Positions 1 through 9,239 of a stretch of 64,000 nt of DNA are shown here, piece by piece. The position numbers and the translations under genes were made by a program. The notes under the pieces are model-generated. The model saw only the letters and a program-made list of their open reading frames with translations, made no database searches and was not told where the DNA came from. The stretch's first letter is position 1. Each line of letters opens with the position of its first letter. The stretch is from Ruegeria sp. THAF33. Lineage in GTDB: Bacteria; Pseudomonadota; Alphaproteobacteria; Rhodobacterales; Rhodobacteraceae. Location: the NCBI RefSeq assembly GCF_009363615.1, contig NZ_CP045385.1, positions 747,102 to 811,101 on the forward strand, in the 5' to 3' direction.

Positions 1-143
1 ACTCTTTCTGTCATTGCACCCTGATTTCCGGAATTCATTCTCATCTTCGCTGCGAAAACGATACGACGGCCAGAATCCCCCTTCCGCGCACTCAGACCTT
101 GCTGTTCACGGGTGCGGATTGCATGCTCGCATGGCCTGCACGC

Positions 144-2201
144 TCACGTCTTGTCCGTATGCGTAACCGCACGCCAATCCCCCGAGGGAGGGTTGGTCAA
201 AAGTTTCGTTGCGCGCAACTTCATGGCGACGGACACAGGGTCCCCGCCCCGTATTTTGTCCGCGACCTCAAACGCAGCTATCGCCTGCTCGAACCGGCCG
301 GAACGGTAATGCGCAAGGCCTTGTTCATAGGTCTCGATCCAATCAAGGGAACCTTCAAAACCGTCGGCCATCGCAATCAGCTCATAGACCACCAGTTCCT
401 CGGTCCGGCCAAAGACCGCGAGCGTGTCCAGCTCTCGGACGACAATTGCGTCGCCTGCTTCGCGCCGGGTCTCGGGGCCGATCAGAATACGCGTGCCATA
501 CTCCTTGTTGGCCCCTTCCAATCGGCTGGCCACATTCACGACGTCACCGATCGCCGTGTAGTTCAACCGCTGCTCTGACCCAATGTTGCCAACCAGAGCT
601 TCACCGCTGTTCAACCCGATCCTGACACGCAGGGAATTTCCGGCCTCGTCTTTGATGCCCGCATCTTCCACGGTCGCGACAAGATCCAGTGCCGCGCGGC
701 AGGCATTTTCGGCATGTAGCGCATCCTTGCGAGGTGCCCCCCAGATCGCCATGACCGCGTCACCCATGAACTTGTCGATCGTCCCGTCATAGCGCGCGAC
801 GGCTGCTGCGGCCGCAGAGAAAAAAGGCTCCATCAACTGGATGATTTTGGGGCCGAGTTTTTCCGACAACCCGGTGAATCCGGTCACATCGCAAAACAAT
901 ACGGATATCTGCTTCATGTCGCCACCGGGCTGCGTTTTGATTCCCTCGGCGACCAGCATCTTCACAAGATCGGTCGGCACGTATTTTCGGAACGCGGACA
1001 ATCCTGCTGCCATGCTGGCAGTTGCCGCAGACAGATTGGCAAGCTCGGACAGTTTTGAAGGCCGGCGTGGAATGCGTTCGACGTCAAAGCGTTCGATCTT
1101 GCTCAGATCCTCGGCAATGCGCGCCAAAGGATTGGCCACAATTCGACGGATCAACCAGATCGCCAAAGCGGTTGAGACGATCACGACCCCGATCAGGATA
1201 TAGATCAGGTCTATCAAGGCTGCATCGATGCCAGACAAAAAGGCCGCCTCAGGAATGACCGTAGCGACGCGCCACCCGTAAAAACCCAAAGGTGTCAGGG
1301 CCACCGCATAAGGGACGCCATCGATCACCACGCGCTTCGTCGAACTGCCCGCAGTATTGCCATCCGGGTCGCCCAACAGTTTTTCCCCCGAGATCTTGGC
1401 AACCTCGTACAGCTCACCCTCGCCCATGCGCGCCGGTGTAACTTCGTCCGCTTTTGCATCGGGAACAGCAATTACTTTGCCATCGGCATCCAGAATAAAG
1501 GCGGCTCCGAATTCGCCGGGCTCGAGCGTCGCCAGAAAGCGTGACAAACGGTCGGTTTCGATTGCGACCGCAAGGACACCCTGCCGTGCCCGGTTGACAT
1601 CGATCGGCCCCGCAAATGCGTATACGGTTTTATCACTGCCCGGAAGATCGCGTGCTTCGATCCATCCCATCGTGTCCAGGGACATGAAATTGTTGAACCA
1701 GGCATGATCACGAGGATCATAGGAGGTCGGAACAAAGGTCCTTTCTTCGAACTGAATATCCCCGGGAATAAAAATGTATCGATCGGTCCGCAAGTTCCGG
1801 TCGCGGATATCCTTGTCGATCTCTATCATCTCAAGCCCGCTGTCGCCCAACCGATGCGACGCGAAAAAGTTGCCATCCGGCCAGCCGAAGAAAATCCAGG
1901 AAATATTCGGCTGCGCCTGCAACTGAGACAGAAAGACGAACTCTCGTTTATCGGCCTGCCGTGTTGCGATGACATTCTGTACAAAGATCGTGCGTACCGC
2001 CGACCATGCGGCTTCGGCGGATCTGAGGGTTGCCCCGACTTCGATGCGGACCGCGTTTGCAATCTGGCTGTTGATCTCAGCGGCAAGCATGCGGCTGTTG
2101 TCACGCGCGGTCGTCCACCACAGCGAATGAACAACGAAGGTCGACACGCCGATGGATACGGCGACCAGCATAGATACAGCAATGCCGACACTGAACCGCA
2201 T
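144..2201 (-). CDS. Cache-domain membrane adenylate/guanylate cyclase (class III)
   Basis: Predicted inner-membrane sensor that makes a cyclic nucleotide, most likely cAMP. In a 685-residue reading the order is an N-terminal membrane helix (about 5-28), a periplasmic Cache-like sensor, a second helix (LIDLIYILIGVVIVSTALAI, about 325-350), a HAMP-like linker, and a class III cyclase domain from about 435 to 610. The metal-binding aspartates are visible in FCDVTGFTGLSEKLG and DKFMGDAVMAIWG, and the transition-state region is YTAIGDVVNVASRLEG. A short TPR-like tail follows. I start at MRFSVGIAVSM because the helix begins there; an upstream ATG at 2261 would add 20 residues. The gene is monocistronic and tail-to-head with the helicase. 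The sensed ligand is unknown. Confidence 0.88.
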   Translation of the reverse strand: MRFSVGIAVSMLVAVSIGVSTFVVHSLWWTTARDNSRMLAAEINSQIANAVRIEVGATLRSAEAAWSAVRTIFVQNVIATRQADKREFVFLSQLQAQPNISWIFFGWPDGNFFASHRLGDSGLEMIEIDKDIRDRNLRTDRYIFIPGDIQFEERTFVPTSYDPRDHAWFNNFMSLDTMGWIEARDLPGSDKTVYAFAGPIDVNRARQGVLAVAIETDRLSRFLATLEPGEFGAAFILDADGKVIAVPDAKADEVTPARMGEGELYEVAKISGEKLLGDPDGNTAGSSTKRVVIDGVPYAVALTPLGFYGWRVATVIPEAAFLSGIDAALIDLIYILIGVVIVSTALAIWLIRRIVANPLARIAEDLSKIERFDVERIPRRPSKLSELANLSAATASMAAGLSAFRKYVPTDLVKMLVAEGIKTQPGGDMKQISVLFCDVTGFTGLSEKLGPKIIQLMEPFFSAAAAAVARYDGTIDKFMGDAVMAIWGAPRKDALHAENACRAALDLVATVEDAGIKDEAGNSLRVRIGLNSGEALVGNIGSEQRLNYTAIGDVVNVASRLEGANKEYGTRILIGPETRREAGDAIVVRELDTLAVFGRTEELVVYELIAMADGFEGSLDWIETYEQGLAHYRSGRFEQAIAAFEVADKIRGGDPVSVAMKLRATKLLTNPPSGDWRAVTHTDKT

Positions 2202-2386
2202 GAAAACCCCGAAAAGAATGTCCTGTACCACAGTATTCGGTTGAGATCGCAAGAAGAGCAAAGCTTAGTTTGCTCCTACCCCGAAAAATCACGCAACTGT
2301 TAAGCACATGTGTATGCCGCGACCGAAATCCACGGCACCTGGTCACTTGCCGATGCCCAGAGGACAGACCTTGCGCGTGGCGGAAA

Positions 2387-4363
2387 TCAACTGCCCTTGG
2401 GTCCGGATTTGCGACGTTTTGGAACTGCGTTGCCACCCTTGGCGGATTTGACGGCCGCCGCGCGTGCTCGATTCTTCTTGCTGTTTGGCTTGCCCTTTGG
2501 CGGCGGCGGACCTTTCGGCGCGTCTCCGGCTGGTTTGGAGCGACCTCTCCTTTGCTCGACACTGCCGGGCTTGCGCTTTTTCGGTTTTGCGCCCGAAGCG
2601 CTGAACTGGCTTTTTGCGTCGTCATCCGACGCTCGGCGGGTTTCGGTCGCGGGCACGGTCTGGGCAGGCTGAACCTCGGGCTTGGATTGGCGGCGGTGGG
2701 CTTTCCGCTCAGCCGGAGAGTTTTCCTTTTTGTGTCCCGTAGGTCTGCCTTTGAACTTTCTTTTGAGACCGGACCGACCGGTTGACGACAGGTCCGGTGC
2801 TTTGTCCAACCGCACAAGGTCTTTGGTTTCTTCGATTTTCATCTCTGGACCAATGGCGGTCAGAAAGCGGTCGACACTGGCTTCACTGATTTCGAAATAA
2901 GTTACGTCCTCGGCAATCCGGATGGCACCGATGTCGTCTTTTGTCAGACCACCCGCCTTACAGATCATCGGCAGCATATGACGGGGGGACGCATTCTGAT
3001 TGTGCCCTTCGGACAATGAAAACCAGACGCCTGGCCCAAAAGATGCGCGTGGCTTTGGGGCGTTCTGATCGACCGCCGACAGCTCTTCCGGGGCGGAATG
3101 GCGCAGTTTGTATTGCCTCAGGTAAGCGGCTGCAATTTGTTCGGGCGTGAAGCGAGCAATCAGTTTTTCAACAGACGGGCGTTCGCTTTCCGTGACCTCG
3201 ACCTGCCAGTCCTCTGATGCCAGCATCCGAGCCTGATCACGCTCGTTCACCTCATCGGCAGACGGGGCCGATCCCCATTCCGCTGTCAGCTTGGCAAATT
3301 TCAGAATGCGCTCTGCCTTTTTGCGCGATGATGGCGCGACGATCAGGGCACTGACGCCCTTGCGCCCAGCGCGACCCGTGCGGCCAGACCGGTGCAGCAG
3401 TGTTTCATGGCTGTTGGGCAGTTCGGCATGGACCACCAGATCAAGGTTGGGCAGATCGATGCCGCGGGCCGCAACATCGGTTGCGACACAGACCCGGGCC
3501 CGTCCATCGCGCATGGCCTGCAACGCGTTGGATCGTTCGCTCTGGGTCAGCTCACCTGACAGGGCCACGACAGAAAACCCCCGGTTCGACAGGCGCGCGG
3601 TCAGGCGCGAAACCATTGCTCGGGTGTTGCAGAAAACGATGGCATTGGGGGCCTCGTAATATCGCAGCACATTGATTATCGCGTTTTCACCATCACGCGG
3701 CGCCACCGTCATGGCCCGATACTCGATATCCGCATGCTGGGTCTGTTCGCCGACCGTGCTCACACGTTCCGCGTCGCGCTGGTACCGCTTGGCCAGATTG
3801 GCAATTGCGCGTGGCACAGTGGCAGAAAACAACAAGGTCTGACGATCCGCGGGTGTTTCATCAAGGATGAACTCAAGATCCTCGCGGAACCCCAGATCCA
3901 GCATTTCATCCGCTTCGTCCAGGACAACTGCTCGGATAGCTGTCAGATCGATTGACCCTCGATTGATATGGTCGCGAAGTCGTCCCGGAGTGGCCACAAC
4001 GATATGGGCGCCTCGGGCCAACGCGCGACGTTCATCCCGAATGTCCATGCCCCCGACGCACGAGGCCAGAAACGCTCCCGCTCCGGAATACAACCAGCCG
4101 AGTTCCCGTTTCACCTGAAGTGCCAGCTCGCGGGTCGGTGCGACAACCAGCGCCAACGGTGCTTCGGGTTTGCCGAGCGTTTCTTCATCGCCCAGCACCC
4201 TGTGCGCTATCGCCAGACCAAACCCAATGGTCTTCCCTGATCCGGTCTGGGCCGACACCAGCATGTCGCGCCCTTCCAGCTCGGGTAGGGTGACGGCTCG
4301 CTGAACTTGGGTCAATGTATCATAGCCCTTGCGCGCTAGCGAATCTGCAATGGTTTGTTTCAC
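2387..4363 (-). CDS. DEAD-box ATP-dependent RNA helicase with DbpA-type RNA-binding domain
   Basis: RNA helicase of 658 residues, probably acting in ribosome assembly or cold-stress RNA remodelling. All core motifs are present in order: Walker A AQTGSGKT (38-45), PTRELA, DEADEML (about 150), SAT, ATDVAARGID and HRSGRTGRAG. After the two RecA-like lobes comes a DbpA-type RNA-binding domain (GVWFSLSEGHNQNASPRHML to about residue 500), which in DbpA directs the enzyme to 23S rRNA. The last 140 residues are a low-complexity Lys/Arg/Pro-rich tail (KPKKRKPGS, PKRRKSGPKGS) that is common in alphaproteobacterial DEAD helicases and likely adds non-specific RNA affinity. No operon partner is visible. 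Confidence 0.92.
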   Translation of the reverse strand: MKQTIADSLARKGYDTLTQVQRAVTLPELEGRDMLVSAQTGSGKTIGFGLAIAHRVLGDEETLGKPEAPLALVVAPTRELALQVKRELGWLYSGAGAFLASCVGGMDIRDERRALARGAHIVVATPGRLRDHINRGSIDLTAIRAVVLDEADEMLDLGFREDLEFILDETPADRQTLLFSATVPRAIANLAKRYQRDAERVSTVGEQTQHADIEYRAMTVAPRDGENAIINVLRYYEAPNAIVFCNTRAMVSRLTARLSNRGFSVVALSGELTQSERSNALQAMRDGRARVCVATDVAARGIDLPNLDLVVHAELPNSHETLLHRSGRTGRAGRKGVSALIVAPSSRKKAERILKFAKLTAEWGSAPSADEVNERDQARMLASEDWQVEVTESERPSVEKLIARFTPEQIAAAYLRQYKLRHSAPEELSAVDQNAPKPRASFGPGVWFSLSEGHNQNASPRHMLPMICKAGGLTKDDIGAIRIAEDVTYFEISEASVDRFLTAIGPEMKIEETKDLVRLDKAPDLSSTGRSGLKRKFKGRPTGHKKENSPAERKAHRRQSKPEVQPAQTVPATETRRASDDDAKSQFSASGAKPKKRKPGSVEQRRGRSKPAGDAPKGPPPPKGKPNSKKNRARAAAVKSAKGGNAVPKRRKSGPKGS

Positions 4364-4750
4364 GGTGGTGGTTCTTTGTATCGGCCAGGTGATAGGCGCT
4401 GTGCGGAATTGCGATCAGCGGATCATCCAAGTGTAAAGACAGCCCCATACCGGCTGCCACCCCGGTTGTATAGACGGGAAAACGGGCATTTTCGCCGAAA
4501 AGCTTCCCATAAGGGAACACCCTGACAGGTCGGACCCTGACGCAACCGTCAGGGCCGGGCCGCGTCAAACCTGGGTCAACGCGGGTACAGAATTCAACAT
4601 CTTGCCGGCAGATGCCTGCCGTTGGGCGTCGGAGACACGCACCGGGCACGCATAATCGCGCCGATCATTTCGATGACATGACCGTCGTCGATGCGACATG
4701 GGTCAAACAAGAGCCCGAGCGGGATCGTTCCTGATCTTGTTGACCCAATC
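4364..4750. other. Intergenic region between mdeB and the helicase gene
   Basis: A 387-base stretch without a convincing gene. It holds the promoter of the helicase at its left end and the 3' flank of mdeB at its right. The only clear structure is the hairpin at 4535-4554. Short open frames on the minus strand (for example one ending at 4594) have no start signal and no recognisable family. Confidence 0.6.
4535..4554. terminator. Perfect 8-bp stem-loop downstream of mdeB
   Basis: The arms CCCTGACG and CGTCAGGG match perfectly around a CAAC tetraloop. It lies about 200 bases beyond the mdeB stop codon on the minus strand. There is no T-run on either side, so an intrinsic terminator is possible but not proven; an RNA-stabilising hairpin is the alternative. 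Confidence 0.4.
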
Positions 4751-7132
4751 TCAAGCCCCTGTTGCCCGATGAAGTACTCTGCCACGGGTCAAACCATTCA
4801 CTTTTTCGATGATGGCATCGGCATCAATGCAGTGGTGGCGATAGAGATCACCGATCGTTCCTGTCTGGCCAAAATGTTCGACCCCCATCGGAATGGTCTG
4901 ATGACCGCGCACAGCGCCCAGCCACGACAATGTTGCAGGATGCCCGTCAATCACGGTGACCAGATTGCAGTGCGCTGGCAGACCAGACATCAGGGTTTCG
5001 ATGTGGGATAGTGCGGCGGGGTTGCCGCGCGACCGCGCGCGTTGTGCAGCCGTCCAACCGGCATTCAGCCGATCCGCGGACGTCACGGCCAGAACGCCGA
5101 CATCGCGCCGGCCCTCGCCGATGATACCGGCGGCCTTGATTGCCTCAGGCGCGACAGCACCTTGATAGGCGATTACAACTTCGCAATTGGGCCCCGGTTT
5201 TCGCAACCAATAGGCCCCGTCAATGGCACCCTGCCGAAACTCGTCATCCACGCGTTTGCCGGGCTGCTCAATCGGGTTGGTCGTCAGACGCAAATAGACG
5301 GAACCGCCGGTTTCATCGCGCAGCCATGTGCGCTCGTCCGGTTGTCCTTCACCGTCGCGTTGCAGATAGTCGAAGGCCCATTCCATGATCACCGCCAGTT
5401 CATCAGCAAAGGCGGGTTCAAATGCAGCCAGCCCGTCCTGGCTCATCCCGATCAGCGGTGTGCCGACGGATTGATGCGCTCCGCCTTCAGGTGCCAGTGT
5501 CACGCCCGACGGCGTACCAACGAGAATAAAGCGTGCATCCTGATAGCAGGCATAGTTCAGCGCATCGAGGCCGCGACTGACAAAGGGGTCATAGACGGTG
5601 CCGATCGGGATCAAACGTTTGCCAAACAGGGAATGCGACAGACCCGCCGCTCCCAGAAGCAGCATCAGGTTCATTTCGGCGATCCCAAGCTCGATATGCT
5701 GCCCTTCCGGCGTGAATTCCCATTTCGCCGTCGAAGGGATCCGATGTTCTATGAAGGCATCGGCTTGCGTGGATCGGGCAAACAGCTTGCGCCTGTTCAC
5801 CCAAGGCCCCAGGTTAGTCGTGCCGGTGACATCCGGAGAGGTTGTCACGATGCGTTCGGTCAACGGGCCATCACCTTTTGACAGATCGTCAAGGATCTTG
5901 CCAAACGCCATCTGGGTCGAGATTTCACGGCTGGTGTCGACCTCGATCCTTGGCATGTCCAGCTTGTCATCGAAATAGCGGCGCGGACCCTTGGCAAAGA
6001 ACGGTGCCCTGGCCAGAAAATCCTTGAATGCGGCGGGGTCCTGTACTGTCGCAAGCGGCTCCCATTCCTCGCCGTCTGGCACGCCCATATGCGACTGCCA
6101 CGCGGCGAACTGGCTGTTGTTCATCAGCCCGCCCTGATTGTCCTTGTGACCTGCGATGGGGGTGCCCCACCCTTTGACGGTGTAGGCCAGGAAACAGGTC
6201 GGGCGATCATGATCAATGGCGGCAAATGTCCGGGCCATGGTCTCGACGCAATTGCCGCCAAGGTTTTCCATCAGCGCCGCCAGCTCTGCATCCGTCCGCC
6301 GTTCAATCAGAGCGGTCACATCCCCCTGATCCCCCAGATCGTCCATCAGGCGCTGCCGCCAGACTGCGCCCCCCATGAAGGTCAAAGCCGAATAATCCTG
6401 GTTGGGGCACGCATCGATCCAGTCGCGCAGGCGATCGCCACCCGGTTCTTCAAAGGCCGCGCGTTGCAGAACCCCATATTTCACGCGCACGACATCCCAA
6501 CCGAACGCATCGAAGATCTTTTCAATCCGTTCGAACAGACCTTCGCGGACGATACCATCCAGGGATTGCCGGTTGTAATCAACGATCCACCACGTATTGC
6601 GCAGGTCATTCTTCCAGCCTTCCTGCAAAGCCTCGTAAACATTGCCTTCGTCCAGTTCTGCGTCGCCTACAAGGGCCACCATCCGCCCCATCGGAGCATC
6701 CGAGCCCCAGCTTTTGGCCTTGATGTAATCCTGAATGATCGAAGCAAACGAGGTGATCGCGACACCCAAACCCACAGACCCGGTGGAAAAATCAACGTCG
6801 TCGATATCCTTGGTCCGGCTGGGATAGCTTTGCACACCGCCAAAACCACGGAAGTTTTCCATCTTCTCGCGCGTTTGATTGCCCATAAGATACTGCATCG
6901 CATGGAAAACCGGCGAGGCATGGGGTTTGACAGCCACCCGGTCTTCAGGGCGCAGGGCCGAAAAATAGAGCGCGGTCATGATCGACACCATCGAAGCAGA
7001 CGACGCCTGATGGCCACCAACCTTGATCCCATCCACCTTTGGCCGGATGTGGTTGGCATAGTGGATCATCCAATGTGACAACCATAGCAGACGTTGTTCA
7101 ACGATCTTCAACTGGGTGGGATCAATGTGCAT
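4751..7132 (-). CDS. mdeB: 2-oxobutyrate dehydrogenase E1-like, homodimeric transketolase-type (MdeB)
   Basis: Thiamine-diphosphate enzyme of 793 residues, related to homodimeric pyruvate dehydrogenase E1 (AceE). The TPP/Mg motif is visible as GDAELDEGN followed by NRQSLDG, and substrate-channel histidines lie in VKPHASPVFHAMQYLMG (about 75-90). In Pseudomonas putida the product of the gene next to methionine gamma-lyase (mdeB) is an E1 that uses 2-oxobutyrate, the keto acid released by MdeA. Here the gene lies 14 bases downstream of mdeA on the same strand, so the same role is inferred: 2-oxobutyrate goes to propionyl-CoA with E2/E3 supplied from elsewhere. No E2 or E3 gene is present in the window. 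A general transketolase or pyruvate E1 role is less likely given the context. Confidence 0.85.
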   Translation of the reverse strand: MHIDPTQLKIVEQRLLWLSHWMIHYANHIRPKVDGIKVGGHQASSASMVSIMTALYFSALRPEDRVAVKPHASPVFHAMQYLMGNQTREKMENFRGFGGVQSYPSRTKDIDDVDFSTGSVGLGVAITSFASIIQDYIKAKSWGSDAPMGRMVALVGDAELDEGNVYEALQEGWKNDLRNTWWIVDYNRQSLDGIVREGLFERIEKIFDAFGWDVVRVKYGVLQRAAFEEPGGDRLRDWIDACPNQDYSALTFMGGAVWRQRLMDDLGDQGDVTALIERRTDAELAALMENLGGNCVETMARTFAAIDHDRPTCFLAYTVKGWGTPIAGHKDNQGGLMNNSQFAAWQSHMGVPDGEEWEPLATVQDPAAFKDFLARAPFFAKGPRRYFDDKLDMPRIEVDTSREISTQMAFGKILDDLSKGDGPLTERIVTTSPDVTGTTNLGPWVNRRKLFARSTQADAFIEHRIPSTAKWEFTPEGQHIELGIAEMNLMLLLGAAGLSHSLFGKRLIPIGTVYDPFVSRGLDALNYACYQDARFILVGTPSGVTLAPEGGAHQSVGTPLIGMSQDGLAAFEPAFADELAVIMEWAFDYLQRDGEGQPDERTWLRDETGGSVYLRLTTNPIEQPGKRVDDEFRQGAIDGAYWLRKPGPNCEVVIAYQGAVAPEAIKAAGIIGEGRRDVGVLAVTSADRLNAGWTAAQRARSRGNPAALSHIETLMSGLPAHCNLVTVIDGHPATLSWLGAVRGHQTIPMGVEHFGQTGTIGDLYRHHCIDADAIIEKVNGLTRGRVLHRATGA

Positions 7133-7146
7133 GGCGGTCTCCGGGT

Positions 7147-8346
7147 TCAGGCGGCGTTGCGGGCAGGATAAGGCAAAGCTTGCTCCAGGTCTGCGAGGAT
7201 ATCTTCGACATCCTCAAGCCCGACGGACAAACGGATCAAACCATCGCTGATCCCATGCTCGGCCCGTTCTTCCGGGGTATAGGTCGAATGCGTCATGGAT
7301 GCAGGGTGCTGGATCAGCGTTTCGGCATCGCCCAAAGACACCGCGCGCTGGATCATGTTCAGACGATTCATGAATTCGATCCCACCGGACAGGCCGGACT
7401 TGATCTCGAACGCGATCATGGCGCCGGGTTGGGACATTTGCCGCTGCGCGACATCATGCTGGGCAAAGCTTCTCAGCCCAGGAAAGTAAACCTCGCCGAC
7501 GGCGGGATGGGCCTCGAGGAAATCAGCGACGACCCCGGCGGACGCGCAATGACGATCCAGACGCAGGTTCAGTGTTTTCAGGCCACGCAGGATCAGCATC
7601 GCGTTGAAAGGGGCCATGACCGCACCGGTCATATCCTTCATTCCGACCAGGCGGATTTCGGCGATCTGTTCGGCGGTGCCGACAACCAGACCAGCGACCA
7701 CATCGCCATGCCCGCCGAGATACTTGGTGGCAGAATGCAGAACGATATCCGCCCCGTGCTCGATCGGGCGGGTCAGATAGGGGCTGGCATAGGTGTTGTC
7801 GACGACAACCGTTGCACCGACCGAATGCGCGATCTCGGCGCTGGCGGAGATGTCCACCAAGCGCATGTTCGGATTGGCCGGCGTTTCGAAATAGACAACG
7901 CGGGTTTTGTCGGAAACGGCGGCTTTCAGGTTCTCTGGGTCTGTCATGTCGACATGGGTGATTGTGACCCCCCATTTTGCCAGTCCGTGGCGCATGAAGG
8001 CGAAGGTGCAGCCATAGAGCGTTTTGTCCACGATGACTTCGTCCCCCGGCGACAGCAGGGTCCAAAGCACTGCCGTGATCGCCCCCATGCCGCTGGAAAG
8101 GGCCAGTCCGGCCTCGGCCCCTTCAAGCACGGCAATGCGTTGTTCCAGAAGGTCACATGTGGGGTTCGAAATACGGCTGTAGATATGACCTGCGCGTTCA
8201 CCGGCAAACATCTCTCCACCGGCCTCAGCGGTTTCAAAGGCAAACGTGGACGTCAAATGCAGCGGTGGGGTAAGGGCGCCGTCATTTTCCAAAGGGTTGT
8301 AAGCGTGGTGAATGGCGCGGGTGGCAAATCCGGTTGAACGAGTCAT
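7147..8346 (-). CDS. mdeA: Methionine gamma-lyase (MdeA)
   Basis: PLP enzyme of 399 residues that splits L-methionine into methanethiol, ammonia and 2-oxobutyrate; in marine bacteria this is a source of methanethiol. It belongs to the Cys/Met-metabolism family. The PLP lysine is in HSATKYLGGHGD. The cysteine in TLYGCTFAFMRHG corresponds to the active-site Cys116 that separates methionine gamma-lyases from cystathionine gamma-lyases. The start MTRSTGFATRAIHH at 8346 has AGGAGCTTGCA just upstream and gives the normal family length; the frame stays open further upstream only into the regulator. It is transcribed with mdeB and divergently from mdeR. Confidence 0.93.
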   Translation of the reverse strand: MTRSTGFATRAIHHAYNPLENDGALTPPLHLTSTFAFETAEAGGEMFAGERAGHIYSRISNPTCDLLEQRIAVLEGAEAGLALSSGMGAITAVLWTLLSPGDEVIVDKTLYGCTFAFMRHGLAKWGVTITHVDMTDPENLKAAVSDKTRVVYFETPANPNMRLVDISASAEIAHSVGATVVVDNTYASPYLTRPIEHGADIVLHSATKYLGGHGDVVAGLVVGTAEQIAEIRLVGMKDMTGAVMAPFNAMLILRGLKTLNLRLDRHCASAGVVADFLEAHPAVGEVYFPGLRSFAQHDVAQRQMSQPGAMIAFEIKSGLSGGIEFMNRLNMIQRAVSLGDAETLIQHPASMTHSTYTPEERAEHGISDGLIRLSVGLEDVEDILADLEQALPYPARNAA

Positions 8347-8431
8347 TGCAAGCTCCTGTTTCAAGCTGGCGACAGTTTGCACCTTTACTTTGGGCTTTTG
8401 CTTGCAAATAATACCAAGACCGCGATCCATA

Positions 8432-8448
8432 TTGGCAGATTCTGCCAA
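8432..8448. promoter_or_regulatory. Likely MdeR operator: 17-bp perfect palindrome
   Basis: TTGGCAGA-T-TCTGCCAA is a perfect inverted repeat with one central base. It lies in the mdeA/mdeR divergent region, 13 bases before the mdeR start. Lrp-family regulators next to their targets commonly bind such sites and control both genes; binding by MdeR is inferred. Confidence 0.65.
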
Positions 8449-8461
8449 GTTTAAGGTTGAA

Positions 8462-8914
8462 ATGGACGAAAAAGACAGACAAATCATTCGGGCGTTGCAA
8501 AAGGACGGGCGCATGACGAACCAGGACCTTGCCGACGAGGTGAACCTGTCTCCGTCGCCCTGTCTGCGCCGGGTCAAGAACCTCGAAGCGCGCGGGATCA
8601 TAAAGGGTTACAGCGCAGATGTGGACGCCACCGCATACGGCATAGGCATTACCGTTTTTGTGCGGATCCGATTGGAGCGGCACAATGAAACGGACGTTCA
8701 GAATTTCGAAAAACGCGTTCGGATGATCGACGAAGTTCTTGAATGCCACGTGCTAACCGGGGCGATGGACTACCAATTGCGGGTGTTGGTATCGGATCTC
8801 GAGGCATATGAAGAATTCATTCGAAACAGAATTCATCCGATCGGTGGGATTGCTTCGATCGACACCAGCTTTGTTTATGGAACGGTAAAGAAGACCGCCG
8901 TTTTTCCACCCTGA
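8462..8914 (+). CDS. mdeR: Lrp/AsnC-family regulator of methionine degradation (MdeR)
   Basis: DNA-binding regulator of 150 residues. An N-terminal winged helix (MDEKDRQIIRALQKDGRM, then NLSPSPCLRRVKNLE) is followed by the RAM effector domain (ECHVLTGAMDYQLRVLV). I start at MDEKDRQ because it gives the usual Lrp N-terminus; a longer frame from 8312 would overlap the mdeA start and cross the operator palindrome. The arrangement mdeR / mdeA-mdeB is the same gene set described in Pseudomonas putida, where MdeR activates mdeAB. The effector is probably methionine or a product of it. Confidence 0.9.
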   Translation: MDEKDRQIIRALQKDGRMTNQDLADEVNLSPSPCLRRVKNLEARGIIKGYSADVDATAYGIGITVFVRIRLERHNETDVQNFEKRVRMIDEVLECHVLTGAMDYQLRVLVSDLEAYEEFIRNRIHPIGGIASIDTSFVYGTVKKTAVFPP

Positions 8915-8973
8915 TGGAACGCCCGGCCAATCTGCAAACTCAGGTTGAGGTGCATGTTCAACGGGCGCGGGGA

Positions 8974-9168
8974 TCAGGAGTCACAGCCGACAAATGACGA
9001 TGGCAACGCGGGCGAGAGGACCTTTGAGCCTCGGTCGCACAGGGTTGCGACGCGCCGCCAGCCCTTGATCCTGTCGAACAAGATCTTGACGCGATTGCGC
9101 CGCTTGGCGTGCTTTGCAGGCAACCAGCACTGTTTGCGACCCTGGTTTCTGGCACGTATCCCGAAGAT
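8974..9168 (-). pseudogene. IS5-family transposase remnant (C-terminal fragment)
   Basis: Reading the minus strand from 9168 gives IFGIRARNQGRKQ, then KRRNRVKILFDRIKGWRR and VATLCDRGSKV. This matches the conserved C-terminal block of IS5-group transposases (typical form: Y-K-R-R-N-R-I-E, then G-R-L-K-D-W-R-R-V-A-T-R-Y-D-R). After LCDRGSKV the frame goes wrong; another frame then reads VAIVICRL, like the usual AAIVIFWL end, so a frameshift is present. No start, no DDE residues and no terminal repeats remain. It is a scar in the 325-base space between mdeR and paaZ, which otherwise shows no gene, and it marks a past insertion beside the paa block. Confidence 0.7.
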
Positions 9169-9239
9169 CAGACATGTTCACCGCTCGTTTTTTTCGAACC
9201 GTGAACACGCTGACCTGCCAAGTTCAATGGGGTCCGGGC

